Origin: CAVVKW01 sp963761705
GTDB lineage: Bacteria; Verrucomicrobiota; Verrucomicrobiia; Chthoniobacterales; JAATET01
Direction of reading: 5' to 3'
Length of the DNA: 64,000 nt
Assembly: GCA_963761705.1 (NCBI GenBank)
Contig: CAVXHK010000001.1
Span: 1,178,001 to 1,242,000, forward strand
The number at the start of each line of letters is the position of its first letter. The stretch's first letter is position 1. The position numbers and the translations under genes are program-made. Shown piece by piece: positions 35,193 to 43,141 of this stretch. The notes under the pieces are model-generated. The model was given only the letters and a program-made list of their open reading frames with translations, searched no databases and had not been told where the DNA came from.

Positions 35193-35315
35193 GGGATTGG
35201 GGTCAGGGATTGGGGTCAGGGATTGGGGTCAGGTGACAAAATTCAAATCACCGCGACCAGCTCAAGATTTGACACCTGACCCCATTCCTGACCCCATTCC
35301 CCTGACCCCATTCCC
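35193..35315. repeat. large inverted repeat of GGGATTGGGGTCA units
   Basis: The left arm (35193-35248) has three direct copies of GGGATTGGGGTCA followed by GGTGACAAAATTCAAATC. The right arm (35264-35315) is its near reverse complement: GATTTGACACCTGACCCC, then two more CCCCATTCC-CTGACCCC units. The arms flank a loop of about 15 bases and could form a cruciform or an RNA hairpin of about 50 pairs. GGGGTCAG-type repeats are common scattered elements in PVC genomes; the function is unknown. Confidence 0.75.
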
Positions 35316-35353
35316 GACAATTACTTTTGGAGCGGGTCGAGCGGTCAAGATTT

Positions 35354-35670
35354 GAACCAATGCACGGACTGACCCCGGCCCCGGTGATCGCGGTTTTTGC
35401 TCCTACACGACTCTGGCCACGCTGGCTGGACGCGGCATTGACGGCGTCTTTCGCCTCCACCAAGCCCGCAAGATCGACTTCCGGGAAGGTCGCCGACTCG
35501 GTCCCGACGATCGGCTCGGGCGAAGGGGTCAGTCCGTTCATTGGTTCAAAAGAACATTTTACGGGATCTCAGGGGCATTTGGGCAGGCGATTCTGAACCA
35601 ATGAACGGACTGACCCCTTCGACTGAACCAATGAACGGACTAACCCCTTCGACGGACTGACCCCTTCGAC
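35354..35670. repeat. cluster of GAACCAATGAACGGACTGACCCC interspersed repeats
   Basis: A 23-base motif (GAACCAATG, then A/C, CGGACTGACCCC) occurs at about 35354-35376, inverted at 35527-35549, and again direct at about 35596-35618 and 35623-35645, with a shortened copy (ACGGACTGACCCC) right after. The first and the inverted copy bracket an IS4 transposase scrap. The layout suggests a REP-like or miniature mobile element, or target sites for other repeats. No transposase for it lies nearby. Confidence 0.7.
35386..35517 (+). pseudogene. IS4-family transposase fragment
   Basis: In one frame the 132 bases encode DRGFCSYTTLATLAGRGIDG then VFRLHQARKIDFREGRRLGP, which matches the stretch of IS4-type DDE transposases after the second catalytic Asp (DRxFCSY...RLHQxRKxDFRxGRRLG). 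Both sides are cut off exactly by the GAACCAATG repeats. It is far too short to function. Confidence 0.65.
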
Positions 35671-35749
35671 TTCGACGACATTACCCAGCGGGCGACTGGT
35701 GGGTTGCCCCGCTGAATGGTGGCGTATAAACTGTTGGCCGTTTGCAAAG

Positions 35750-36895
35750 ATGAACGACTCCTCAAAATATTCGCGACTCAATCGGAGGATCGTCCTGCCC
35801 GCAGCGGTCATCTGTCTGGCTCTTACCGCCAATTTGATGGGCCAAACGTCCGAGCGTCGGAAAGGGAAAGCGGACCGGATCGAGCGATCGATTCGCGGGG
35901 AAATGCGAAAAAATGATCTCCGGGCGGTGATCGTCGAGGTGAGCCGGGGCGGTCGGACGCTTTACCGGGGAGCGATGGGGGAATCGATGACCGGGGTGGC
36001 CGCGAATCCGCGGATGCACGCCCGGATCGGGGCGGTGTCGATTGCCTTTCTGGGAAATCTGCTGCTGCAGCTCGATCAGGAGGGAGTGGTCGGCATCGAT
36101 GATCCGGTGTCGAAGTGGCTGCCGACATTCCCGGCCGCGGGCGAGGTGACTTTGCGGATGCTAGTCAACGGGACATCGGGCTACGCGGATTACGTGCAGC
36201 AGGATGTCTTTATCGACGACTTCTACGCGGAGGTTTTTCAGCGATTCACTCCCAATGATCTTTTGGGATACGCGTTCGCCAAACCGCTGCTCTTTTCTCC
36301 GGGGACCGATTGGAGCTACGCCCACACAAATTTCGTCGTGTTGGGGTTGGTGCTTGAGCGAGCAACCGGGACGAGGCTCGCGACGCTTCTGGAGGAAAGG
36401 GTCTCGCGTCCACTGGGACTTCGCCGAACGCGCAGTGCGAACTCGGCGAGGATCCCGCGACCGACGTTGCACGCCTTCACGTCGGAGCGGGGAATTTACG
36501 AAGAATCGACGTTTTGGAATCCCTCGTGGACTTTGGCGCGGGGAGCGATTCAGACGGCAACCATTCGAGACGTGGCGCGAGCTGCGAGGCGGATCGGTCG
36601 CGGAGACCTGCTGACGGAGGAGAGCTATCGCGCGATGCTGGCGCCCGATACCGCGGGCAAGGGGCCGTGGGATTCGGACCGCTACTACGGGTTGGGCGTG
36701 GTCGTGGTGAACGGCTGGATTCTGCAGAATCCGTTGTTTCACGGATACAGCGGGGTGATGGCCTACCTGCCATCACGCGATCTGGCGGTGGCGGTTTTTT
36801 CGACCAAGGGAGATATGGCTGACCCGGATACCAACGACAGTTCGGCGATCCTGACGCGATTGGCGCGGATTCTTTCGCCCGGGAACGTCCCCTGA
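35750..36895 (+). CDS. beta-lactamase-like (serine hydrolase fold) protein lacking the SxxK nucleophile
   Basis: The 381-residue protein has an N-terminal signal or anchor (residues 14-31) and the class C beta-lactamase/PBP fold: DDPVSKWLPTFPAAGEVTLR, the second-motif Tyr in DWSYAHTNFVVLG, and the third motif in FHGYSGVMAYLP. The first motif, normally IGSVTKTF with the nucleophile Ser and Lys, reads IGAVSIAF, so both catalytic residues are absent. It may bind peptides or cell-wall material without hydrolysis, or use another nucleophile. The ATG at 35750 is preferred over upstream starts inside the repeat cluster. Confidence 0.8.
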   Translation: MNDSSKYSRLNRRIVLPAAVICLALTANLMGQTSERRKGKADRIERSIRGEMRKNDLRAVIVEVSRGGRTLYRGAMGESMTGVAANPRMHARIGAVSIAFLGNLLLQLDQEGVVGIDDPVSKWLPTFPAAGEVTLRMLVNGTSGYADYVQQDVFIDDFYAEVFQRFTPNDLLGYAFAKPLLFSPGTDWSYAHTNFVVLGLVLERATGTRLATLLEERVSRPLGLRRTRSANSARIPRPTLHAFTSERGIYEESTFWNPSWTLARGAIQTATIRDVARAARRIGRGDLLTEESYRAMLAPDTAGKGPWDSDRYYGLGVVVVNGWILQNPLFHGYSGVMAYLPSRDLAVAVFSTKGDMADPDTNDSSAILTRLARILSPGNVP

Positions 36896-36931
36896 ACCGA
36901 ACTCCGCTCCCCCGGCCGGTCGCTCCGGTGC

Positions 36932-37144
36932 TCACCCGGCTAGCGCCGTAAGGTTCGCTGGCCGGGTCGCGAGCCAGGCTTTGAGGTTGGCGTGGGCGGG
37001 GTTATCGAGCTCGGGATCTTCTTTGAAAATACTCTGGGCGAGCGTGCGGGCCTCAAGCATTTGGTCGCGGTCATGGAAGAGGTCGCCGATGCGGAGCGGG
37101 GGAGACCGGTCTGGGCGGGGGCGGTGCGGATGGCGACCTCGAGG
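36932..37144 (-). pseudogene. recG: recG C-terminal remnant
   Basis: The minus strand encodes the end of the DNA helicase RecG: LEVAIRTAPAQTGLP, then after a one-base shift PLRIGDLFHDRDQMLEARTL and SIFKEDPELDNPAHANLKAW. These match the RecG ending (TxQSGLPxLRxADLxRD...). The shift lies in a GGGGG run at 37098-37102 (one base missing). Upstream of 37144 no helicase motif follows, so only about 70 codons remain. The rest of 36896-37462 shows no gene; it includes a tract with GCGCAGAGGCG-type sequence. Confidence 0.5.
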
Positions 37145-37462
37145 AGGGTGAGGTTGCTCGCGGAGAGGCGCAGAGGCGTCGAGAATTTCGGATTCGGGTG
37201 CTCTCGGCGCCTCGGCGCGAGATTCGTTCACTCGGTGACGACGCAGGTGGCTGGCGCGGCGGGTGAGGGGTTTGAGGCTTCGCCTTTGGGCACGGGTCTT
37301 GAGCTGGAAGCTCGAGACAGCGGGCTGGAAGACCGCGCTCCCCAACTCCGGTGGCGGCTCCGGCGCTCTGGGCAGGGGACGGTGATCGGACGGGTGGGGG
37401 GGGTGCGATGCTTTTGGGATCGGTTCTTTCCGGCGGGTGGGCCGATTGGGTAGTCTGGAAGG

Positions 37463-38857
37463 ATGATGCCCCTGCACCAGAAACATTCCGCGCACAGTGA
37501 TCAGAACGACGAGGTTTACGGATCGACGGATTCGGGCCTGACCGCTCCGAAGGCGAAATTCCCGCGGAAGGAGCGGGATCCGCGGCACGCTTACCAAGTG
37601 GTTCACGACGAATTGATGTTGGACGGGAACGCGCGGCAGAATCTGGCGACGTTTTGTCAGACCTGGGAGGAGCCGGAGGTGCATCAGCTCATGGATGAGT
37701 GCATCGACAAGAACATGGTCGATAAGGATGAGTATCCGCAGACGGCGGAGATCGAGGCGCGGTGCGTGCGGATGATCGCGGATCTGTGGAATTCTCCCGC
37801 GGCGGCGACGGGGGTTGGTTGCTCGACGACGGGATCGAGTGAGGCGGCGATGCTGGGGGGAATGGCGATGAAGCGACGGTGGGAGGCAAAGCGGAAAGCG
37901 GCGGGGAAGCCGATCGATAAGCCGAATCTCATCACGGGGCCGGTTCAGGTCTGTTGGCATAAATTTGCCCGGTATTGGGACATCGAATTGCGGGAGATTC
38001 CGATGGAGGAGGGGCGGCTGATCATGACCCCGGAGGAGGTGATCAAGCGGTGCGACGAGAACACGATCGGGGTCGTGCCGACGCTGGGGGTAACGTTCAC
38101 GTGTCAATTCGAGCCGGTGGCGGCGGTCGCGGAGGCTCTCGATGGGTTCGAGCGCGAGACGGGGTTGGACATTCCCATTCACGTCGATGGAGCGAGTGGT
38201 GGATTTTTGGCACCGTTCTGTGCGCCGGAGTTGGTCTGGGATTTTCGGCTGTCGCGGGTGAAGTCGATCAACGCCTCGGGGCACAAATTCGGGCTTTCGC
38301 CGCTGGGGGTGGGCTGGATCGTCTGGAGGGAGGAGGTGGACCTGCCGGAGGAGCTGATCTTCTGGGTGAATTATCTCGGGGGTAACATGCGGGACATCGC
38401 GCTGAATTTCTCGCGGCCGGGCGGGCAGGTGGTGTGTCAGTATTATAATTTTCTGCGGCTGGGGGTGGAGGGCTACCGGAAGATCCACACGGCTTGCTAC
38501 GAGACGGCGCAATGGCTGGCGGCGGAGATCGGGAAGCTGGGGCCGTTCGAGATCATCTACGACGGGCGGATGGACGCGGGGATCCCCGCCCTGTGCTGGC
38601 GGTTGAAGGGTGAGCAGGAGTTCACGCTCTACGACGTCGCGGACCGGTTGCGGTGCCGGGGATGGCAGGTGCCGGCCTACACGTTGCCGGCGGATTGCGA
38701 AACGCAAACGATTCAGCGCATCCTCGTTCGGCACGGGGTGAGTCGGGATCTGGGGGCGTTGTTGATGAACGATCTGCGGGACGCGCTGGATTATCTGGAG
38801 AAGCATCCGGTAACGAAATCGCTGACCGAGGAGGAGGCGGCAGGGTTCCATCATTGA
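37463..38857 (+). CDS. gad: glutamate decarboxylase
   Basis: The 464-residue PLP enzyme converts glutamate to 4-aminobutyrate and CO2, consuming a proton. The sequence is very close to the enterobacterial Gad pattern: DELMLDGNARQNLATFCQTW, CSTTGSSEAAMLGGMAMK, GPVQVCWHKFARYWDIELRE, IHVDGASGGFLAPF and the Schiff-base lysine in INASGHKFGLSPLG. A Shine-Dalgarno-like GGAAGG lies six bases before the ATG pair at 37463, which supports this start. No GABA antiporter lies next to it. The class III aminotransferase at 3675 could use GABA, but it is far away. Confidence 0.96.
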   Translation: MMPLHQKHSAHSDQNDEVYGSTDSGLTAPKAKFPRKERDPRHAYQVVHDELMLDGNARQNLATFCQTWEEPEVHQLMDECIDKNMVDKDEYPQTAEIEARCVRMIADLWNSPAAATGVGCSTTGSSEAAMLGGMAMKRRWEAKRKAAGKPIDKPNLITGPVQVCWHKFARYWDIELREIPMEEGRLIMTPEEVIKRCDENTIGVVPTLGVTFTCQFEPVAAVAEALDGFERETGLDIPIHVDGASGGFLAPFCAPELVWDFRLSRVKSINASGHKFGLSPLGVGWIVWREEVDLPEELIFWVNYLGGNMRDIALNFSRPGGQVVCQYYNFLRLGVEGYRKIHTACYETAQWLAAEIGKLGPFEIIYDGRMDAGIPALCWRLKGEQEFTLYDVADRLRCRGWQVPAYTLPADCETQTIQRILVRHGVSRDLGALLMNDLRDALDYLEKHPVTKSLTEEEAAGFHH

Positions 38858-38937
38858 GGTTGGCGCGAAGACCAGCGGGGGGATCGGGGTTTCTCCGATG
38901 TTTCCGGAATGGGGTTGACTAGCGGCTGGGCGGGGCT

Positions 38938-40941
38938 TTGATGGCGCGCGGCATGGGGGTGCAATTCGTTAGCGCGATAGTTTGGGGAGCGTTGCTCTTG
39001 GCGGCAGGCTCGGCGACGGCGGCTTCCGTCACTTTTCGCGATGGGAGCGAGATGCAGGACGTGGAGGTCGTGACCCGGACGGAAGATTCGGTCACGCTCA
39101 AGATTGATGCCGGGATTATCCGGTTTCCGCTGACGGCGATTGCCACGATCGACGGGAAGTCGGTCGACGCGGTGGTGGAGGTCACTGCGGATGCAGGCGC
39201 GGAATCGGAATCGGAATCGGTGGAAGTGGCTCGCGAGCCGGAGCCTGAATTGTCGATGGTCGCGGACGAGACGGTGGTGGAAGACGGTGCGACGCCGGAT
39301 CCGTGGGTGGTCGAGCCGGAACTCCCGACGGTGGACGCTGCCGATGAAGCTGAACCCACGCTGGAGACGGTCGGGCCGCCCGAGGTCGGTGGACGGTGGA
39401 ATTTTGCTTTAGTTCTGTTGGGGATTCTGGTCGGAGGCGGGTTGTGGATGCGGAGCGTGCAGGCGGTGCAGAAGGGGATCTGGCAGCGGCAGGCAGACGG
39501 GCGGGTCTGGACAATGATCGCGCTTTTGCTGCCGGTGGTGGGGGCGGTGCTTTACTTTGGCTGGCGGGGGTTGGCCGGGATGTTCGCGGGAACGAAGAAG
39601 CGGTTTGGAACGAAGAAGAAGGGGGCGGCGGAGGAAGTGTCCGCGGCGGAAGGGTTCAAGATCAGCGGGACGGGATTGTCGTGGAAGGATCGCAAGGTGC
39701 CGCCGCCCGCGAAGACTGAGACGGTCTCCGACGACGCGGGGCGGTTGGAATTTTTGGGAGTCGAGGCGGTGGGGTCGGCGAGCGGTGGGGCGCTTGTTTC
39801 GGGGCTCGACACTGCGCGTGAGGTGTTGGAGGCGGCGCTGCTGGAGCGGGCGAGCGACGTCCACATCGAGCCGTCGGACGGAAACTACCGCGTCAGGCAC
39901 CGGATGGATGGAATCCTGCAGGAGACCCGGACGCTGGACACGGTGGACGGGAAGCGGCTCGTGACATCGATCAAGACCCTCGCGGAGATCGACGTGTCGG
40001 AGAAGCGGCGAGCGCAGGACGGAAAATTCCGCGTGCGGATGGACGGTCGGCAGGTGGACTTCCGCGTGGCGACGGCCAACTCGATCTACGGCGAGAAGGT
40101 GGTGATCCGCGTGTTGGATCACGCGGGTGGCATCCTCGATCTGCGGGCGCTCGGGATGCAGGAGGACATGCTCGCGACGTTTCAAGCGAACGTGAACGCG
40201 AAGAATGGGATGATCCTCGCGACGGGGCCGACCGGCTCCGGAAAAACGTCGACGCTCTACGCGACGCTGCGCGAACTCGATGCGACGAAGCTCAACATCA
40301 TGACCATCGAGGATCCGGCGGAATACGAGTTGGCGGGGGCCACGCAGATCGCGGTGAATCCGAAGGCGGGCATCACTTACGAAAGCGGTTTGCGCTCGAT
40401 CCTCCGACAGGATCCGGACGTGATTCTCGTGGGGGAGATGCGGGACGCCGAGGCGGCGGAGGTGGCGTTGCGTGCGGCTCTCACCGGGCATCTGGTGCTG
40501 AGCTCGTTGCACACGAAGGATGCGATCGGGACGATTTCGAGGCTGCAGGACATGGGAATCGAGCGATATCAAGTCGCGTCGGCGCTGCTGATGATCGTGG
40601 CGCAGAGGCTGGTGCGGAAATTGTGCGAGGGATGCCGCACGTCTTACGAAGCGACGGGGGACGAGCTGGAGTCGGTGGGATTTTCATTCGATCCCGGCAC
40701 GACACTGTACGCGGCAGGCGGGTGTCCGGCGTGCCGGGGGACGGGATACTCCGGGCGGTCCGGGTTATTTGAATTGTTGGTCCTCGATGATGAGGTGCGG
40801 AAGGCGGTCGGGGACGGACTCGGCGAAACGGCTCTGCTGGAGCTGGTGAAGGCGAAGGGATTTCGAAGTTACCGGCACGACGGTGCCGAGAAAGTGCTCA
40901 TGGGATTGACGACGGTCGAAGAAGTGCTGGAGGCGAGCTGA
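38938..40941 (+). CDS. GspE/PulE-like secretion ATPase with N-terminal signal-like segment and membrane hairpin
   Basis: The C-terminal 390 residues of this 667-residue protein are a type II secretion/type IV pilus assembly ATPase: Walker A GPTGSGKT (about 430-437), IMTIEDPAEYELAG, Walker B region QDPDVILVGEMRDAEAAEVA, the His box TGHLVLSSLHTKDA, and a CxxC-CxxC zinc knuckle (KLCEGC, GCPAC). Unusually, the N-terminus has a signal-peptide-like stretch (residues 8-29), a beta-rich segment of about 45 residues (VTFRDGSEMQDVEVV), an acidic linker and two hydrophobic helices (about 155-171 and 191-208) resembling the PLDc_N hairpin. Classical GspE is soluble and lacks these. No other pilus or secretion genes are adjacent; a CvpA-like gene follows six bases later. 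Confidence 0.85.
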   Translation: MMARGMGVQFVSAIVWGALLLAAGSATAASVTFRDGSEMQDVEVVTRTEDSVTLKIDAGIIRFPLTAIATIDGKSVDAVVEVTADAGAESESESVEVAREPEPELSMVADETVVEDGATPDPWVVEPELPTVDAADEAEPTLETVGPPEVGGRWNFALVLLGILVGGGLWMRSVQAVQKGIWQRQADGRVWTMIALLLPVVGAVLYFGWRGLAGMFAGTKKRFGTKKKGAAEEVSAAEGFKISGTGLSWKDRKVPPPAKTETVSDDAGRLEFLGVEAVGSASGGALVSGLDTAREVLEAALLERASDVHIEPSDGNYRVRHRMDGILQETRTLDTVDGKRLVTSIKTLAEIDVSEKRRAQDGKFRVRMDGRQVDFRVATANSIYGEKVVIRVLDHAGGILDLRALGMQEDMLATFQANVNAKNGMILATGPTGSGKTSTLYATLRELDATKLNIMTIEDPAEYELAGATQIAVNPKAGITYESGLRSILRQDPDVILVGEMRDAEAAEVALRAALTGHLVLSSLHTKDAIGTISRLQDMGIERYQVASALLMIVAQRLVRKLCEGCRTSYEATGDELESVGFSFDPGTTLYAAGGCPACRGTGYSGRSGLFELLVLDDEVRKAVGDGLGETALLELVKAKGFRSYRHDGAEKVLMGLTTVEEVLEAS

Positions 40942-40947
40942 GGAGCG

Positions 40948-41571
40948 ATGATCTGGACGATTCTAGCAATCTTGGCGTTCGTGGGTCCGCCGCTTTCCCG
41001 GGCGTGGTTGGGGTGGCGCGATGGGGCCACGACGGAGGTGCGGTACCTCATTGTGACGGTGTTTGCGGTGCTGCTGGGGTTGCGGTTCTGGCAGCCGGCG
41101 ACGGAATTTCTCGCCAGGAACGTGCCGGTGGATTCGCGGTTTATCGCGTTGGCGGTTTTCATCGGATTCGTTGCGTTGGGCGCTTTCGTGGCGGGGTTGG
41201 CGGTGCGGTTGAAGGGGTATGGATTTCACCAGCAGCGGGCGAATTGGCTCGATCAGGGGCTGGGTGCGGTCGTCGGGTTGGCGAACGGTGCGTTGATCGG
41301 GAGCACGTTTGTGATGGTGTTGGTGATCGCGTTGCCGGTGTATTTCGCGGATCCGGATAAACCCGACACGGCGCAGCGGATCGGGGTGTGGCCGATGGAA
41401 TTCTGCCGAGAGGCCGAGAAGGTGGCGGCGATGCTACCGGGGAGTCCGGGTCGGACGCTGTTTCCGGCGATCAAATTCGAAACGCGGGACGTGGAGGCTG
41501 GCGATCAAGTGCCGGACGCGGCGGAAGGCGAGAGGGTGGTTGTGAAGGTGCCGGTGGTGGTGTGGCGGTAG
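40948..41571 (+). CDS. CvpA-like membrane protein
   Basis: The 207-residue protein has four hydrophobic helices in its first 145 residues and a soluble tail, as in the CvpA/colicin V production family: ILAFVGPPLSRAWLGWRDG, then AVFIGFVALGAFVAGLAVRL and NWLDQGLGAVVGLANGALIG, the last being the family's typical third segment. The role of CvpA proteins is not settled (membrane integrity and secretion phenotypes). It starts six bases after the GspE-like gene, so they are co-transcribed. Downstream, an insertion sequence separates it from ndk. Confidence 0.72.
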   Translation: MIWTILAILAFVGPPLSRAWLGWRDGATTEVRYLIVTVFAVLLGLRFWQPATEFLARNVPVDSRFIALAVFIGFVALGAFVAGLAVRLKGYGFHQQRANWLDQGLGAVVGLANGALIGSTFVMVLVIALPVYFADPDKPDTAQRIGVWPMEFCREAEKVAAMLPGSPGRTLFPAIKFETRDVEAGDQVPDAAEGERVVVKVPVVVWR

Positions 41572-41655
41572 GTGGGACGTCCTCTGGGGAGGGGGATCTA
41601 ACCAAGTGCCGGAGCTCTGAACGATGGCCAGGGAACCCGGCGGCGCAGCTTTCCT

Positions 41656-41672
41656 GCCTTGCGGGTCGGGGT
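41656..41672 (+). repeat. left 17-bp target-site duplication of the IS
   Basis: GCCTTGCGGGTCGGGGT lies directly left of the element and is repeated exactly at 43061-43077 on its right. An exact 17-base direct repeat flanking an element with terminal inverted repeats is best read as a target-site duplication, long for most IS families but known for the IS1202 group. Confidence 0.8.
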
Positions 41673-43060
41673 GTCGCGGTGCGATCAAACCAGGACAGCG
41701 TGCGGTCAAAGTAGGACTGTGTGCGATCAAACCAGGACAGCGCAGATTTTGCGGAGCTGGAGCGGAGCGGAAGCGGAGTAAAATCTGCGCTCGCGCCCAT
41801 GGAATGGGGTATTTCGGGGACTTGAAAAAAACTACCAGCAACTCATCGGCCGTCATGCCGCGCCATATATCCGCGATGTCATGGCCCGTTTTCGCAAGGA
41901 TTCGATCTCGGCACATGACGCCCAAGGCGAACTCGGTCTGAGTCGAAGTCGATTTTACGTTCTCTACAGCGACTATTTGAAGGCATGTGCCGGGCGCACC
42001 CAGCGTTCATGGGCCCCTGGGCAGTCCGGCGGCAATCATCACCGAGCGTGGCCCGAGGAGGTTTGCCAGCTCCTCACCAAGCTTCTGCAAGCGCGCCCGC
42101 CAGCCTCGTATGCCTTCGCCGCGGACGAAGTTCATCGCCGCCACCAGCTCAAGATTGATCGTGCCAGTGTGCGGCGCTGGGCGCTGTCCCGTGGACTCGG
42201 ACCGGACACCCGATACAAGGCAGCACGCAAACCCGTGCGGCGTTGGCAGGTCCAGCAAATCGGCCAGCTCTGGCAGTATGACGCTTCTCCGCACCGCTGG
42301 TTTGGCCCCGCCCATCAACCCGCTCATTTGCTGGAAATCATCGACGATCACAGCCGGGTTGTTCCCGGTGCGCAGATCTACGCGCGCGAGTCTCTGCTCG
42401 CTCATCTCGACTTTCTTTCGGGCGCGTTCCGCGCCTACGGACTACCTCTGGCCCTCTACGTCGATTACCACTCCTTCTTTTTTACCAACACTCCCGAAGC
42501 CTTCACTCAACTTGGGGCCGCTCTTCGTTTTTACGACGTCTCGCTGCGCTTTGCACCCACTCCCCAAGCCAAGGGCAAGATCGAACGCCTCCACGACTAT
42601 TGGCAGAAGCGGCTGCCTGCCGTCTTCGCGGCCGAGGCGATCACCACCCTGCCCGCCGCCAACGCTCTGTTGGCCCGACTCCTGGACCACCGCAACCAGC
42701 ACGAAAAACACCGCGAAATTGCTTCAACTCCCGACGCCGCGTGGAAGCTGGCTCTGCGCGAGAAACGCTCGGCCCTACGTCCCGTTCCCGCCTGTCCGTG
42801 GTGGCCTTACGTCTGGAGCCAACGATCCAACGCCCGCGTCGAGCCTGATGGTCGAATCTCCCTCCCGGGACAACGTCTGCGAATCGACAAACCGCCCGGT
42901 TCCAAGGTCATTCGCTGCCTCCATCCCAACGGCGACTTCTCTATCCTCGACGCGGCTCCAGCCAAGAAATCCAAACCCCTCGTCCTTCTCCATTGCCCGG
43001 CTTCCAAACCTGTCCTGCTTTGATCGCACGCTTTTGTCCTGGTTTGAAATCCTCACCACA
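41673..43060 (+). mobile_element. intact insertion sequence, 1388 bp, possibly IS1202-like
   Basis: The element lies between two exact 17-bp repeats and carries one transposase. Its ends are imperfect inverted repeats: the left end has TCAAACCAGGACAGCGTGCG and TCAAAGTAGGACTG; the right end, read inverted, has TCAAACCAGGACA, GCGTGCGATCAAAGCAGGAC. The TCAAACCAGGACAG unit also recurs inside the left end (about 41733), which may be a transposase binding array. The exact flanks suggest recent insertion. It sits between the CvpA-like gene and ndk and splits a GC-rich intergenic stretch. The IS1202 assignment is inferred from duplication length only. Confidence 0.8.
41881..43023 (+). CDS. IS transposase (rve/DDE integrase fold)
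   Basis: The 380-residue protein has an N-terminal helix-turn-helix (SAHDAQGELGLSRSRFYVLY), a second HTH-like region, and the RNase H-like integrase core with acidic residues in LWQYDASPHRWFG, LYVDYHSFFF and KGKIERLHDYWQKRLP, matching the DDE triad. Coding homology appears to start about 17 codons before the ATG at 41881 (YQQLIGRHAAPYIRDV), but no start codon precedes it in frame, so the true start may be a rare codon. The reading frame is undamaged. Confidence 0.88.
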   Translation: MARFRKDSISAHDAQGELGLSRSRFYVLYSDYLKACAGRTQRSWAPGQSGGNHHRAWPEEVCQLLTKLLQARPPASYAFAADEVHRRHQLKIDRASVRRWALSRGLGPDTRYKAARKPVRRWQVQQIGQLWQYDASPHRWFGPAHQPAHLLEIIDDHSRVVPGAQIYARESLLAHLDFLSGAFRAYGLPLALYVDYHSFFFTNTPEAFTQLGAALRFYDVSLRFAPTPQAKGKIERLHDYWQKRLPAVFAAEAITTLPAANALLARLLDHRNQHEKHREIASTPDAAWKLALREKRSALRPVPACPWWPYVWSQRSNARVEPDGRISLPGQRLRIDKPPGSKVIRCLHPNGDFSILDAAPAKKSKPLVLLHCPASKPVLL

Positions 43061-43077
43061 GCCTTGCGGGTCGGGGT
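43061..43077 (+). repeat. right 17-bp target-site duplication of the IS
   Basis: Exact second copy of GCCTTGCGGGTCGGGGT. Removing the element and one copy joins the GC-rich stretch after the CvpA-like gene directly to the ndk leader. Confidence 0.8.
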
Positions 43078-43112
43078 TGCAAAGTGCTGAGACCGTCGGT
43101 AGAAGGTTCGAC

Positions 43113-43141
43113 CCCGGCGACAGAGCCGGGTTCTTATTTTT
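43113..43141 (+). terminator. hairpin plus T-tract directly before ndk
   Basis: CCCGGC (43113-43118), loop GACAGA and GCCGGG (43125-43130) form a six-pair GC stem followed by TTCTTATTTTT, ending at the base before the ndk ATG. It has the look of an intrinsic terminator, yet it occupies the place where ndk's ribosome site should be. It may end an upstream transcript that the IS has now split, or act as a leader attenuator. Confidence 0.55.

Noticed and set aside
36932..38854. 640-codon minus-strand frame opposite the glutamate decarboxylase gene
   Set aside because: Its Arg/Pro/His-rich body is antisense of gad; only the last 40 codons, past the gad start, resemble a real protein (recG) and are annotated separately.
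41572..41672. Possible signal recognition particle RNA (GGCCAGGGAACCCGGCGGCGCAGC region)
   Set aside because: It resembles the GGUCAGG-GGAA-AGCAGCC tip only loosely, and the flanks do not pair into a long hairpin even after removing the IS.
43061..43115. tRNA-like GGTTCGACCCC at the ndk leader
   Set aside because: No T-stem or acceptor pairing can be formed around it.
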